A stretch of 64,000 nt of DNA from Pseudomonas taiwanensis. Its GTDB lineage: Bacteria; Pseudomonadota; Gammaproteobacteria; Pseudomonadales; Pseudomonadaceae. This document shows positions 36,234 through 45,393 of the stretch, piece by piece. How positions within the stretch are numbered: position 1 is the first letter of the stretch; every line of letters begins with the position of its first letter. Location of the stretch: assembly GCF_013393345.1 (NCBI RefSeq), contig NZ_QJRF01000033.1:1-64000 (forward strand), given 5' to 3'. A program made the position numbers and the translations under genes. The notes under the pieces are model-generated. The model was not told where the DNA came from. It saw only the letters and a program-made list of their open reading frames with translations, and made no database searches.

Positions 36234-37457
36234 ATGTCCGCCCGTTCCCAGCTGCTGCTGTCCACCGTCCTGCTGACCCTGAGCGCCCCGCTGTGGGCCG
36301 CCAAGAAGGTCGATCTCGACTACCAGGTGCGCTTCCTGCCCGAGAGCGACCAGGCCGAAGTCAGCCTGGTGCTGGAGAAGGGCGACGGCGTGCGCGGCCT
36401 GCGATTCGACCTGGGGGACAAGGGCTACTACAGCGACTTCAAGGCCAGCGGTGACTGGACTCAGGAAGACCCGGGCCATGGCACCTGGATACCCGGCAAG
36501 GGCAAGGCCAGCCTGAGCTACAAGGTCCGCGTCAGCCATCCCCGTGGTGACGGCCGTTTCGACGCCCGCATGACCCCCGACTGGGCGCTGCTCCGCGGCG
36601 ACGACCTGGTGCCGGCTGCACGCCTGGACCTGGCGGACGGCATCGACCTGGTGGCGCGCCTGCAATTCGAGCTGCCCAAGGGCTGGGAAGCCGTGGAGAC
36701 CGGCTGGCCGCGCATCGGCAAGAACCGTTTCCGCATCGACAACCCCGAACGCATGCTCGACCGTCCCACCGGCTGGATCCTCGCCGGCAAGCTGGGCAGT
36801 CGCCGCGCCACGCTGGGCAATACCGACGTCACCGTGAGTGCTCCGGTGGGCGAGGAGATGCGGCGGATGGACATCCTGACGATGCTCACCTTCGTCTGGC
36901 CCCACGCCCAGGAAGTCTTCCCCCGCGAGCCGGGCAAGCTACTGATCGTCGGCGCCAACGACCCCATGTGGCGCGGCGGTCTGTCGGCGCCCAACTCGTT
37001 CTTCATGCACTCCGCGCGTCCGCTGGTGAGCGAGAACGGCACCAGTTCGCTGGTGCATGAGCTGGTGCATGTACTCAGCCGCATCAGCGACACCGACCGC
37101 AGCGACTGGATCAGCGAAGGCGTGGCCGAGTATTACGCCATCGAACTGATGCGCCGCGCCGGCGGCCTGGGCGACGACCGCTACGAAGCCATCCGCAAGC
37201 AACTGCGTCAGTGGAGCAAGAAAGTGGACAGCCTGCGCGGCGAGCACGCCAGCGGCCCGGTCACCGCGCGCGCCGTGCTGCTGCTTCAGGACCTGGACAA
37301 GGAAATCCGCCTGCGCACCGACGGCCAGCGCTCCATGGACGACGTCGCCCGTGGCCTGATGCGCCTGGACAAGGCCAGCACCAAGGATTTCATCGAGATC
37401 AGCGAAAACATCATGGGCGGCGCGTCGGGCGTGCTGGATACCAAGTTGTTGCGTTGA
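36234..37457 (+). CDS. Exported gluzincin-like metallopeptidase (uncharacterised)
   Basis: The 407-residue protein has a signal peptide (LLLSTVLLTLSAPLWA) and then a beta-rich N-terminal half like those of M1/M61 aminopeptidases (VSHPRGDGRFDARMTPDWALLRGDDLVPA). The zinc motif HELVH is at residues 275-279, and a third ligand glutamate is in WISEGVAEYY at about 295. The spacing is shorter than in classic M1 enzymes. The C-terminal half is helical. It is probably a periplasmic peptidase; substrate and family placement are uncertain. Confidence 0.72.
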   Translation: MSARSQLLLSTVLLTLSAPLWAAKKVDLDYQVRFLPESDQAEVSLVLEKGDGVRGLRFDLGDKGYYSDFKASGDWTQEDPGHGTWIPGKGKASLSYKVRVSHPRGDGRFDARMTPDWALLRGDDLVPAARLDLADGIDLVARLQFELPKGWEAVETGWPRIGKNRFRIDNPERMLDRPTGWILAGKLGSRRATLGNTDVTVSAPVGEEMRRMDILTMLTFVWPHAQEVFPREPGKLLIVGANDPMWRGGLSAPNSFFMHSARPLVSENGTSSLVHELVHVLSRISDTDRSDWISEGVAEYYAIELMRRAGGLGDDRYEAIRKQLRQWSKKVDSLRGEHASGPVTARAVLLLQDLDKEIRLRTDGQRSMDDVARGLMRLDKASTKDFIEISENIMGGASGVLDTKLLR

Positions 37458-37483
37458 TTGCCGCTTTGCAGCTGCACTGCCCC

Positions 37484-37539
37484 GTAGGAGCTGGCTTGCC
37501 AGCGAATGGCCCTTTTTCGCTAGCAAGCTAGCTCCTACA
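37484..37539. repeat. REP palindrome, GTAGGAGC family, copy 4
   Basis: GTAGGAGCTGGCTTGCCAGC and an inverted arm TAGCAAGCTAGCTCCTACAA flank a short T-rich loop. It is nearly identical to the copy at 43291. Confidence 0.88.
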
Positions 37540-37552
37540 ACTCATGCAGCTC

Positions 37553-37598
37553 CGTAGGTTGCGGTAGCCCTCAAAGGTGGGCTGAAGCCCACCCTACG
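37553..37598. repeat. Intergenic GTAGGTTGCGG / CCACCCTACG element
   Basis: A pseudo-palindrome GTAGGTTG...CACCCTACG with a GGTGGGCTGAAGCCCACC hairpin inside lies between converging genes, just after a REP element. It belongs to a common class of short intergenic repeats in pseudomonads. Confidence 0.6.
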
Positions 37599-37631
37599 AA
37601 TTCCGGGACAATCGCTTTTCCTGCACCCGCG

Positions 37632-38327
37632 TCACATCTCCCCCCGCCGCCCGCTCAGCAGCTCCAGCATGGCCGCCGCGGTCGGCTCGGACGATGCCGG
37701 GTTCTGCCCGGTGATCAGGTTGCCATCGGTGACCACATGGGGCTGCCAGTCGGCCACCTTGGAGTACTGGGCGCCTTTTTCCTTCAGCACGTCTTCCAGC
37801 AGGAAGGGCACCACCTCGGCCAGACCCACGGCGGTTTCCTCAGAGTTGGCGAAGCCGGTCACCGCATTGCCCTGCACCAGCGGCGCGCCGTCCGGCGCCT
37901 TGGCATTGAGCAGCACGGCGGGGGCGTGGCACACGGCGCCTACCGGTTTGCCGGCGGCGTAGAAACTTTCGACCAGCACGATGGAATGCAGGTCATCCAC
38001 CAGGTCCCACATCGGGCCATGGCCGCCGGGATAGAAGAGGGCGTCGTAGTCGGTCGGCACCAGCCCGGCGAGCATGTGGGTATTGGCCAGGGCGCGGCGT
38101 GCTTCGTCATCCTCGCGGAAACGGTGGGTCGCTTCGGTCTGGGATTCCGGTTCGTCGCTCTTCGGGTCCAGTGGCGGCTGCCCGCCTCTGGGGGAGGCGA
38201 GTATCACTTCGGCGCCCGCGTCGCGAAATGCGAAGTAGGGCGCGGCGAACTCCTCCAACCAGAAGCCGGTCTTCTTGCCGGTGTTACCCAACTGGTCGTG
38301 GGAGGTCAGTACCATCAGGATCTTCAT
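37632..38327 (-). CDS. DJ-1/PfpI family protein (type 1 glutamine amidotransferase-like)
   Basis: The 231-residue product has FYPGGHGPMWDLVDD and a nucleophile cysteine in AVCHAPAVLL, flanked by the usual glutamate near the N-terminus. This matches the HchA/DJ-1-like group that acts as glyoxalase III or deglycase in some members. The enzyme activity of this copy is unproven. It is a single gene with its own promoter. Confidence 0.85.
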   Translation of the reverse strand: MKILMVLTSHDQLGNTGKKTGFWLEEFAAPYFAFRDAGAEVILASPRGGQPPLDPKSDEPESQTEATHRFREDDEARRALANTHMLAGLVPTDYDALFYPGGHGPMWDLVDDLHSIVLVESFYAAGKPVGAVCHAPAVLLNAKAPDGAPLVQGNAVTGFANSEETAVGLAEVVPFLLEDVLKEKGAQYSKVADWQPHVVTDGNLITGQNPASSEPTAAAMLELLSGRRGEM

Positions 38328-38368
38328 CGTGATCTCCTTGTGGACTCGGTTACGAACGGCCCGACGGG

Positions 38369-38734
38369 CTATTCCTCGCGCTTCAACAGGTCGCCAATGT
38401 CGGCGAATGCCTTATAGGTGGTACGCGGCCCCTGCCGCGCGCCGGGTTGTTCGTCGCTGTGCCACTGCTGGTCGGTATAGCGGGCATGTTCGTTGTCATG
38501 GCAGTAGAGGCAGAGCAATTCCCAGTTCGAACCATCCGGCGGGTTGTTGTCATGGTTGTGATCGCGGTGATGCACCGTAAGTTCGGACAGGCGCTTGCCA
38601 CTGAATTCGCGGCCGCAGCGGCCGCATACCCAGGGAAACAGTTTCAGTGCCTGCTCCCGGTAGCTGTGTTCGCGCCGCTTGCGTTCGTCGGCGAGCAGCT
38701 TGTCCAGTTTGCTCGTTGAAGGAGGCGTAGTCAT
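38369..38734 (-). CDS. yajD: YajD family HNH nuclease
   Basis: The 121-residue protein has the HNH core of the YajD family: CGRCGREFSGKRL, TVHHRDHNHDNNPPDG, then LLCLYCHDNEHAR. Four cysteines would hold zinc, and the HH pair and the N give the active site. The biological role is not known. I start at the ATG at 38734, six bases after GGGAG; a TTG two codons upstream is unlikely. Confidence 0.86.
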   Translation of the reverse strand: MTTPPSTSKLDKLLADERKRREHSYREQALKLFPWVCGRCGREFSGKRLSELTVHHRDHNHDNNPPDGSNWELLCLYCHDNEHARYTDQQWHSDEQPGARQGPRTTYKAFADIGDLLKREE

Positions 38735-38867
38735 CGTCAACTCCCGTGCCTGCGTCTCTGAAAGTCTAGTTCCGGGCAGGGTCGATCGCTGGCAGCCCGT
38801 CGCATGGGGGATCGCCCCGGCGTGCGGGGATTAGACTGTTCAGTGTGATGAGCAGGAGGCTGGCACC

Positions 38868-39194
38868 ATGATTCATTCCCGCGTTGCAGTGCTGCTGACA
38901 TTGGCCCTGACCGCCAGCACGGCGGCGGCACAGAACCCACCGCTGCTGCGTGCGCCCCTGCAGCCACCAGCAGGCGCGCCCGGGACCGTCAGTCCGCAGC
39001 CTTATCCCCAGGTGGTGCCGCGCGCGATCACCAGTCCCTCGCCACAGAGCGGCAGCCCGCAGATGATGCGGCGGCCGGACCAGGAACAGCGTCTGCGCGA
39101 GTCCCTGGAACAGCGCGACCAGTCGATTCCCGCGCTGGAGCAGCAATTGGAACGCAACTCCAGGGGGCTCGGCACCGGGACCGGTAATCCCTGA
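38868..39194 (+). CDS. Small exported proline-rich protein, unknown
   Basis: The 108-residue product has a signal peptide (VAVLLTLALTASTAAA), then a proline- and glutamine-rich low-complexity region, and a short coiled-coil-like tail (RPDQEQRLRESLEQRDQSIPALEQQLERN). A GGAGG precedes the ATG. No domain is recognisable. It is convergent with oligopeptidase B and ends only one base from it. Confidence 0.55.
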   Translation: MIHSRVAVLLTLALTASTAAAQNPPLLRAPLQPPAGAPGTVSPQPYPQVVPRAITSPSPQSGSPQMMRRPDQEQRLRESLEQRDQSIPALEQQLERNSRGLGTGTGNP

Positions 39195-41231
39195 TTACTG
39201 CGGGAGCAGTCCCAGCACCTTGAGCAGGAAGGCATATTCCAGTGCCACATCGCGCAGCGCCTGGTAGCGACCACTCATGCCGCCATGGCCGGCGCTGAGG
39301 TCGGTCTTCAGCAGCAGCGGGTTGCCATCGGTCTTCATCGCCCGCAGGCGGGCGACCCATTTGGCTGCTTCCCAGTACTGCACGCGGCTGTCGTTGTATC
39401 CCGCCACCACCAGCATCGCCGGGTAGGCCTGGGCGCGGACGTTTTCATAGGGCGCATAACCCTTGATGCGCGCGTAGACCTCGGGCTCGTGCGGGTCGCC
39501 CCATTCGTCGTATTCGGTCACCGTCAGCGGCAGGTCGGGGTTCTGCATGGTGTTGAGGACGTCGACGAAGGGCACTTCGGCGATGGCCGCGCCGAACAGG
39601 TCGGCGCGCAGGTTGAGCACGGCGCCGATCAGCAGGCCGCCGGCGCTGCCACCGCTGACGGCCAGTTGCGCGGGGCTGGTATAGCCCTCGGCGATCAGGT
39701 GCTCGGCGCAGGCGATGAAGTCGTGGAAGGTATTGGCCTTGTGCTCCAGCTTGCCGGCGCGATACCAGGCCTCGCCCAGCTCGCCGCCGCCGCGCACATG
39801 GGCGATGGCGAAGACGAAGCCGCGTTCCAGCAGGCTGAGGCGCGCGTGGGAGAACCAGGGGTCGAGGCTTTCGCCGTAGGCGCCGTAACCATAGAGGTAG
39901 AGCGGGGCGGGTTTGCCCAGGGTGTCGCGGCGGGCCACCAGGCTGATGGGGATGCGCGTGCCGTCCGCTGCCGTGGCCCAGAGACGCTGGCTGAGATAGG
40001 CGTCTGGATCGAAGGGGCCTTCTACCGGGGTTTCCTTGAGCACGACCTGCGCGCCAGTGGCCAGGTCCAGCTGACGGACCTGGGCCGGACGGTTCAGGGC
40101 CTCATAGCGCAGGCGAATCACCGGGCTGTCGAATTCCAGGGTGTCCTGCACATACAAACTGTAGGCGGCGTCCGGCAATTGCAGCGGGTAAGGGGCGGCG
40201 CCCTCGGGGTGCACCTGGATCAAGGGCAGGCCACCTTCGCGCAGGCTGAGGGTGAAGCCGCCGGCATTCAGGCTGACGCCTTCCAGCATGCGCGCCTCGT
40301 CATGGGCGATCAGTTCCTGCCAGTGGGAACGGGCCGGCGCGGCTTCCGTCGCCTTGTACAGGGCGAAGTTGATGCCGGTCTGGTTGCTGCGGATCAGCCA
40401 GGTCCACTGGCCGTCGAGCTTGCCGTGGTCCGCGTAGTACTCGTGATCCTCTTCGCGGGGGGCGAGGCAGGTCCAGGCACCGTTCGGGGTATTGGCATCC
40501 AGCACCCAGGTTTCGCTGGTGGTCTTGCTGTTCAGCAGCAGGATCAACTGGCGTTCGGAGCTGGCGCGATAGCAGTGCAGGAAGAAGCGGCCATCGGCCT
40601 CTTCGAAGACCAGTTCGGCGCCGGCTTCACCCAGGCGGTGGCGGTGCAGGCGATGCGGCCGGTGCGTTTCATCCAGTTCGCCGAAGAACAGCGTGGCGCT
40701 GTCGTTGGCCCAGGTCATGCTGCCGTCGCATTGCTCGAAGGGCAGGGCGATGATTTCTCCCGTGCCCAGGTCCTTGACGAACAACTGGTAGGTCTCGTCG
40801 CCGCTGGTGTCCAGGCTGTAGGCCAGGCGCGAATGGTCCGGGCTGACGCTGAAGGCACCAATGGAGAGGAACCCGCCGTCCGCGAGCAGGTTCGGGTCCA
40901 GCAGCAGCTCCTCGGCGTCGTCGTCCAGGGCCAGCGAACCGTCCGCCGGGCGCGGGCAGCGATAGTGGCGCGGGTATTCGTCGCCCGCCGTGGTGCGCTG
41001 GTAGTAGAGCCAGGGCCCCCAGGGTACCGGCAAGGACAGGTCGGTCTCGCGGATACGGGCCTTGATCTCCTGGAACAGTGTCTCGCGCAGCGCCTTCTGC
41101 TCGGCCAGCCCGGTTTCGAGCCAGGCGTTCTCTGCTTCGAGGTGGGCGAGCACGTCAGGCGTATCGCGCTCCTCCAGCCAGCGGTAGGGGTCGTCACCAG
41201 GTTCGATACGGGCGATGGGGGCTTGGGACAT
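39195..41231 (-). CDS. ptrB: Oligopeptidase B (S9 prolyl oligopeptidase family)
   Basis: The 678-residue protein has an N-terminal beta-propeller and a C-terminal alpha/beta hydrolase with the nucleophile in SGGSAGGLL. YGYGAYGESLDPWFS and RGGGELG...W match oligopeptidase B, which cleaves peptides after basic residues. The His of the triad is in SAGHGGMSGRY. I start at the ATG at 41231 (MSQAPIARIEP); the frame is open back to 41282. It is divergent from the following gene. Confidence 0.92.
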   Translation of the reverse strand: MSQAPIARIEPGDDPYRWLEERDTPDVLAHLEAENAWLETGLAEQKALRETLFQEIKARIRETDLSLPVPWGPWLYYQRTTAGDEYPRHYRCPRPADGSLALDDDAEELLLDPNLLADGGFLSIGAFSVSPDHSRLAYSLDTSGDETYQLFVKDLGTGEIIALPFEQCDGSMTWANDSATLFFGELDETHRPHRLHRHRLGEAGAELVFEEADGRFFLHCYRASSERQLILLLNSKTTSETWVLDANTPNGAWTCLAPREEDHEYYADHGKLDGQWTWLIRSNQTGINFALYKATEAAPARSHWQELIAHDEARMLEGVSLNAGGFTLSLREGGLPLIQVHPEGAAPYPLQLPDAAYSLYVQDTLEFDSPVIRLRYEALNRPAQVRQLDLATGAQVVLKETPVEGPFDPDAYLSQRLWATAADGTRIPISLVARRDTLGKPAPLYLYGYGAYGESLDPWFSHARLSLLERGFVFAIAHVRGGGELGEAWYRAGKLEHKANTFHDFIACAEHLIAEGYTSPAQLAVSGGSAGGLLIGAVLNLRADLFGAAIAEVPFVDVLNTMQNPDLPLTVTEYDEWGDPHEPEVYARIKGYAPYENVRAQAYPAMLVVAGYNDSRVQYWEAAKWVARLRAMKTDGNPLLLKTDLSAGHGGMSGRYQALRDVALEYAFLLKVLGLLPQ

Positions 41232-41332
41232 GGGCACTCTCGAGGGCAGACGGTGCGGCGACGGCAGGAGCGCCGGAACCACGAAAAGCGTTTATCATAA
41301 GCGCCCTTTTGCCAGCCTTGCCACGGACGCCA

Positions 41333-41812
41333 ATGACTGAAAACGACTACCTGCTCGCCTGGGCCGCCTACGGAGTTGCCGCGCTCGGCTGTCTGCTGGT
41401 CTGGTGGCACCTTACCGACTGGATGTGGCGCTGGCTGCGCGAGCCGCTGCGGGTGCTGGTCGCAGTGCTGCTGCTGACGCCGACCATCGTCGACCCGGCG
41501 AAGGACCTGTTCGCTCCGGCCGTGGCCATCACCGCACTGGACGTGGTCTTCAAGGTCGGCAACAACGCCTGGAAGGCGACCCTCGACCTGACCATGTACA
41601 GCATCATCGCCCTGGCGCTGTACCTGGTGTACGCCGGTATCCGCTGGCCCATCGAGAAGAAGCTCAAGGCCCGCCGCGCCGAGCGTGAAGGCGCCCAGCA
41701 GGCCGCCGACGAGCCGACCCTGCGTGAGGTGATGCGCGATAGCCGACCTGAAGCAGACACACGCTTCGACCAGAACGGCGACCGCCGCCTGCGCATCGAA
41801 CCCCGCCTCTGA
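41333..41812 (+). CDS. Conserved inner membrane protein, unknown
   Basis: The 159-residue product has two or three hydrophobic segments in its first two thirds (LLAWAAYGVAALGCLLVW, LRVLVAVLLLTPTIV, YSIIALALYLVYAGI), followed by a charged cytoplasmic tail. Similar proteins in pseudomonads are often labelled MFS transporter by pipelines, but the size and number of spans do not support that. I start at the ATG at 41333. Its function is not known. Confidence 0.7.
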   Translation: MTENDYLLAWAAYGVAALGCLLVWWHLTDWMWRWLREPLRVLVAVLLLTPTIVDPAKDLFAPAVAITALDVVFKVGNNAWKATLDLTMYSIIALALYLVYAGIRWPIEKKLKARRAEREGAQQAADEPTLREVMRDSRPEADTRFDQNGDRRLRIEPRL

Positions 41813-41941
41813 CCTGCCGGGCCTTGCAGCCCGGCCATGGGGCGTTCAGCATGGGCCACCCCGGCCCGGAACGCCCTGATCGACTTCCCGGCCCGGAAAG
41901 TCTTCCCACCCCCAGAACGCCTGACGCCAGAGTCCTGAACC

Positions 41942-42715
41942 ATGTGCGAATTGCTCGGCATGAGCGCCAACGTACCCACCGATATCGTTTTCAGCTTCAC
42001 CGGCCTGATGCAGCGTGGCGGCGGCACAGGCCCGCACCGCGACGGCTGGGGCATAGGATTCTATGAGGGACGTGGTCTGCGCCTGTTCCAGGAGCCGTCG
42101 GCGAGCGTCGAGTCCGAAGTGGCGCGCCTGGTGCAGCGCTACCCGATCAAGAGCGAAACCGTGATCGGCCATATCCGCCAGGCCAACGTCGGCAAGGTCT
42201 GCCTGTCCAATACCCACCCCTTCGTGCGTGAGCTCTGGGGGCGCAACTGGTGCTTTGCGCATAACGGCCAACTGGCGGGCTTCGAGCCGCCGAAGGGCTT
42301 CTACTGCGCGGTAGGGGATACCGACAGCGAAGCCGCCTTCTGCGATCTGCTGAACCGCGTGCGCGGAGCCTTCCCTGAACCGGTGATGGCGGAAATCCTC
42401 CTGCCGGTGCTGATCCAGGCCTGCTTCGAGTATCGCCAGAAGGGCGTGTTCAACTGCCTGCTCAGCGACGGCGACTGGCTGTTCAGCTTCTGTTCCACCA
42501 AGCTCGCCCACATCACCCGCCGCGCGCCTTTCGGCCCGGCACGCCTGAAGGACGCCGACCTCACCGTGGACTTCCAGGCCGAAACCACGCCCAACGACGT
42601 GGTCACGGTGATCGCCACCGAGCCCCTGACCGACAACGAAACCTGGAACATCTACCAGCCAGGCGAGTGGATACTCTGGCGCCGTGGCGAGATCATCACC
42701 CAGGGCCGGACCTGA
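41942..42715 (+). CDS. Class II glutamine amidotransferase (YafJ family)
   Basis: The 257-residue protein begins [15 protein letters not shown]: the catalytic cysteine is residue 2, as in N-terminal nucleophile (Ntn) amidotransferases. [21 protein letters not shown] and CFAHNGQL complete the glutaminase domain. The acceptor substrate is unknown for the YafJ group. It lies ahead of a DUF2937-type gene, 16 bases away. Confidence 0.87.
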   Translation: MCELLGMSANVPTDIVFSFTGLMQRGGGTGPHRDGWGIGFYEGRGLRLFQEPSASVESEVARLVQRYPIKSETVIGHIRQANVGKVCLSNTHPFVRELWGRNWCFAHNGQLAGFEPPKGFYCAVGDTDSEAAFCDLLNRVRGAFPEPVMAEILLPVLIQACFEYRQKGVFNCLLSDGDWLFSFCSTKLAHITRRAPFGPARLKDADLTVDFQAETTPNDVVTVIATEPLTDNETWNIYQPGEWILWRRGEIITQGRT

Positions 42716-42731
42716 TACGGAGAAACAGGGA

Positions 42732-43256
42732 ATGTTGCGAAGCTACCTGCGCCTGGTCCTCTTCACCCTCGGGCTGCTGATCGGTGTTCAGGTGCCGGGC
42801 TTCATCGAGGACTACTCCCAGCGTGTCGACGCCCATCGGCTGGAAGCGGAGCAGGGGCTGAAGGGCTTCCGCGAAACCGCCCAGCGCTTCTTCCAGGGCG
42901 ACCTGGCGGCGCTGGTGGCCCACTACCGCGCCAGCGACGACCCGGTAATGCGCAGCGACGCCGACAGCATCGCCCACCTTGTGGTCCGCAATGAGTTGAT
43001 GCAACGGGAATGGCAGGCTTTGCAGGGGCCCTGGTACCAGCGCGCCTGGCACGTCCTGGCCACCGCCAACCGCGAGCTGCGCCAGGAAACTCTCGCAGCC
43101 TATAGCTATCAGCTCCTGCTCAAGCCAGATGCCATTGCCTGGGGCCTTGGCGCTGGATTGCTGCTGGCCTGGGTGGTGGAAAGCATCCTCCTGCTCATCG
43201 GCGCCGCAGCCGGCATCGGCCGCAGTCGCAAGGTACAGCAGCGACACAGGCTCTGA
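42732..43256 (+). CDS. DUF2937 family membrane protein
   Basis: The 174-residue product has hydrophobic segments at both ends (LVLFTLGLLIGVQVPGF and LGAGLLLAWVVESILLLIGAAAGI) around a charged helical middle with ALVAHYRASDDPVM. This is the layout of DUF2937 proteins, whose role is unknown. I start at the ATG at 42732 with ACAGGGA upstream, ignoring the frame back to 42684. It follows the amidotransferase gene and is likely cotranscribed. Confidence 0.78.
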   Translation: MLRSYLRLVLFTLGLLIGVQVPGFIEDYSQRVDAHRLEAEQGLKGFRETAQRFFQGDLAALVAHYRASDDPVMRSDADSIAHLVVRNELMQREWQALQGPWYQRAWHVLATANRELRQETLAAYSYQLLLKPDAIAWGLGAGLLLAWVVESILLLIGAAAGIGRSRKVQQRHRL

Positions 43257-43290
43257 GTCCCGCACGCGTTCGGCCTTGGCTGCATTGCCC

Positions 43291-43346
43291 GTAGGAGCTG
43301 GCTTGCCAGCGAATGGCCCCGTTTCGCTAGCAAGCTAGCTCCTACA
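43291..43346. repeat. REP palindrome, GTAGGAGC family, copy 5
   Basis: It is almost identical to the copy at 37484, differing mainly in the loop (GGCCCCGTTTCG against GGCCCTTTTTCG). It lies after a co-directional gene end, in the gap before the sterol-desaturase homologue. Confidence 0.88.
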
Positions 43347-43532
43347 AGGCCCCTGGACCGATGGCCGATCTCTGGCAACAGCTAACGCAGACATAGCCAA
43401 TGAATTCGCTCGGGCGCTGCATCGGCTGACGCGTGCCGGTGGTCGCTTGGACACAATGCGAACAAGGCGGATTCGTAGATGATTCCTATCTTGATTTAAT
43501 ATGCCCGTCCCTTAGATTGAGGCCAGCCATTC

Positions 43533-44558
43533 ATGGATGTTCTCTTGCACCTCCATGAGCGCCTGTCCGAGTGGGTGATCGGGCCCGTCAGCGACCAGTT
43601 CGCCGGCATCTTCGACCTGAATGGTCGCTTCGGCGTGCTGTTTCTCGGTATTTCCTACGGCATCGCCTACACGCTGTTCCGCGTCAGGAAGCATCGTGGC
43701 CTTACCGAGGCGAGTTCCTTCTGGCAGTTCATCGGCGGTCGCCGGGTGTACTTCCACCGCTCGGCGCTGCTCGACTACCGCTACTACTTCGTCCGCGCCA
43801 TCCTCAAGGTCGTCCTGGTATTGCCCATCGTCGGTCTGGTCGACCCGCTCATACTCCGTTCCGGGGACTACATCGCCTTCTTTACCAACCTCTGGGGCGC
43901 TCGCCCGCAACTGGGCGAGAACCTCGGGCTTTCCCTGCTCTTCGGGCTGGGCGTATTCCTGGTGAAGGACTTCGTCCACTACTGGGCTCACCGGGCCTTC
44001 CATTCCCGTTGGCTGTGGGCCTTCCACAAGGTCCACCACTCGGCGCCCGTACTGGTGCCGGCGACCGCGAGCCGGGTCCACTTCGTTGAGAAGATCGTCG
44101 AGAAGCTGGCCTCCGGCGTGGTTCTCGGCCTCTACGTTGGCGCGTTCTGGTACGCCTGCGGCGGCGAGATCAGCCGCTATACCCTGTTCGGCGTTACCTA
44201 CCTGGTGTTCATCTGCAATGCCCTGGCGGCGAATCTGCGTCACAGCCATGTCTGGCTGTCGTTCGGTTCTGTGGTCGAGCATGTGCTGAACAGCCCGGCT
44301 CAACACCAGATCCACCACAGCGACGCCCCCAGGCACTTCAACAAGAACTTCGGCACCAACCTGTCACTCTGGGACTGGATGTTCGGCACCCTCTACGTCA
44401 CCAGCTCCAGGCCCGAGGACCTTCGCTTCGGTACTCTGGAAAAGGACCATGACCGCTACCTGACGATCTACAGCCTGATCGTCACTCCATTCGTGGATAC
44501 CGCGCGCAAGATCGCCAGGGTGAAGCACCCGCAGCGATTTCCGCTGCGCAACGGCTGA
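43533..44558 (+). CDS. Sterol desaturase / fatty acid hydroxylase family membrane protein
   Basis: The 341-residue product has several hydrophobic spans and the three histidine boxes of the di-iron family: HYWAHR, HKVHH and HQIHH, with a further HSH in NLRHSHVW. Such enzymes oxidise lipid substrates with oxygen. The bacterial substrate is unknown; fatty acids or ether lipids are possible. It stands alone on the plus strand, with an AT-rich upstream gap. Confidence 0.87.
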   Translation: MDVLLHLHERLSEWVIGPVSDQFAGIFDLNGRFGVLFLGISYGIAYTLFRVRKHRGLTEASSFWQFIGGRRVYFHRSALLDYRYYFVRAILKVVLVLPIVGLVDPLILRSGDYIAFFTNLWGARPQLGENLGLSLLFGLGVFLVKDFVHYWAHRAFHSRWLWAFHKVHHSAPVLVPATASRVHFVEKIVEKLASGVVLGLYVGAFWYACGGEISRYTLFGVTYLVFICNALAANLRHSHVWLSFGSVVEHVLNSPAQHQIHHSDAPRHFNKNFGTNLSLWDWMFGTLYVTSSRPEDLRFGTLEKDHDRYLTIYSLIVTPFVDTARKIARVKHPQRFPLRNG

Positions 44559-44577
44559 GCCGAACCCGCGCTTTGAC

Positions 44578-44597
44578 GTTGGCTCCTTTTAGCCAAC
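44578..44597 (+). terminator. Possible weak terminator hairpin
   Basis: GTTGGCT and AGCCAAC form a perfect seven-base stem with a six-base loop 20 bases after the desaturase gene. The bases after it (TTCGCC) lack a T run, so termination is only plausible. The rest of the 260-base gap to the thioesterase gene shows no gene. Confidence 0.3.
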
Positions 44598-44817
44598 TTC
44601 GCCGGCTCGGCCAGCGTGGGATGCTTCGCTAGCGCCGTTCGATACGGCGGGAAGAAGAACGGAACGCTCGGCCAGTTCCTCATACAAACGGATCGCCTTG
44701 GGTGTGCAGCCGGTCAACTTGGCGAGCGTTCCGATTTACAGGGCAGGTTTCTTATCCGTGAGAGGGGCTATTGCAAGCGCTACGTATGGCTGATGCTCGG
44801 TTGGGCTCCCGCGCTGC

Positions 44818-45312
44818 TCAAGACTCGCGGCCGTGGGCCAAAGCGGCCAGTTGCCCGGGGTCTACCCGCACGAAGACGGAATCGCCAACGGCGGTCAGCA
44901 GTTCCCCCGCATAGACCTCGCAGATCACCCGGGTCTTGCGACCTGCATCCCCCTCAAGCCGGGCGCGCAGCAGCAGCGGCACGCCCATGGGGGTCGGTTT
45001 GATGAACTTGATACCGAGGTTGCCGGTGACGCACTCGATACGCGGCAGGCTGCCCGGCTCGCGGCCTTCTGCACGGTAGTGGTAGGCCATGGCGGTCCAG
45101 TTGGAGTGGCAGTCCACCAGCATGGCGATCAGTCCGCCATACACCAGGTCCGGCCAGCCGCAGTACTTGGCATCCGGCACGTGTTCGGCCACGACGTGTA
45201 CGCCGTCCTCGTGCCAGCGGCTCTTGATTTGCAGCCCGTGATGGTTGCGGCCGCCACAGCCATAACAGACGCCGTCCGGCGCGGCGATGTCCTGCAGGGA
45301 GTTGTCTTGCAT
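44818..45312 (-). CDS. Hotdog-fold thioesterase (PaaI-like)
   Basis: The 164-residue protein contains CYGCGGRNHHGLQIKS near the N-terminus and the hotdog motif YCGWPDLVYGGLIAMLVDCHSNWTA, as in PaaI/YigI-like acyl-CoA thioesterases. The extra N-terminal cysteines suggest a subgroup that binds metal or is redox-sensitive. The substrate is unknown. It is downstream of the VWA gene, separated by a hairpin that may be a terminator. Confidence 0.82.
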   Translation of the reverse strand: MQDNSLQDIAAPDGVCYGCGGRNHHGLQIKSRWHEDGVHVVAEHVPDAKYCGWPDLVYGGLIAMLVDCHSNWTAMAYHYRAEGREPGSLPRIECVTGNLGIKFIKPTPMGVPLLLRARLEGDAGRKTRVICEVYAGELLTAVGDSVFVRVDPGQLAALAHGRES

Positions 45313-45367
45313 GATCGGCTCGTCTCGAAGAAATACGCGCCAAGCCTAGCGGCTTTGGCAACAAAGC

Positions 45368-45393
45368 AGAACGGGCCCCGCAGGGCCCGTTCT
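45368..45393 (-). terminator. Hairpin terminator after the VWA gene
   Basis: On the minus strand AGAACGGGCCC and GGGCCCGTTCT form a perfect 11-base stem, followed by GCTTTGTTG. The T content is modest, so efficiency is uncertain. Confidence 0.6.

Noticed and set aside
39285-41300. 671-residue open frame on the plus strand over oligopeptidase B
   Set aside because: The minus strand encodes a full oligopeptidase B with all motifs; the plus frame is low-complexity.
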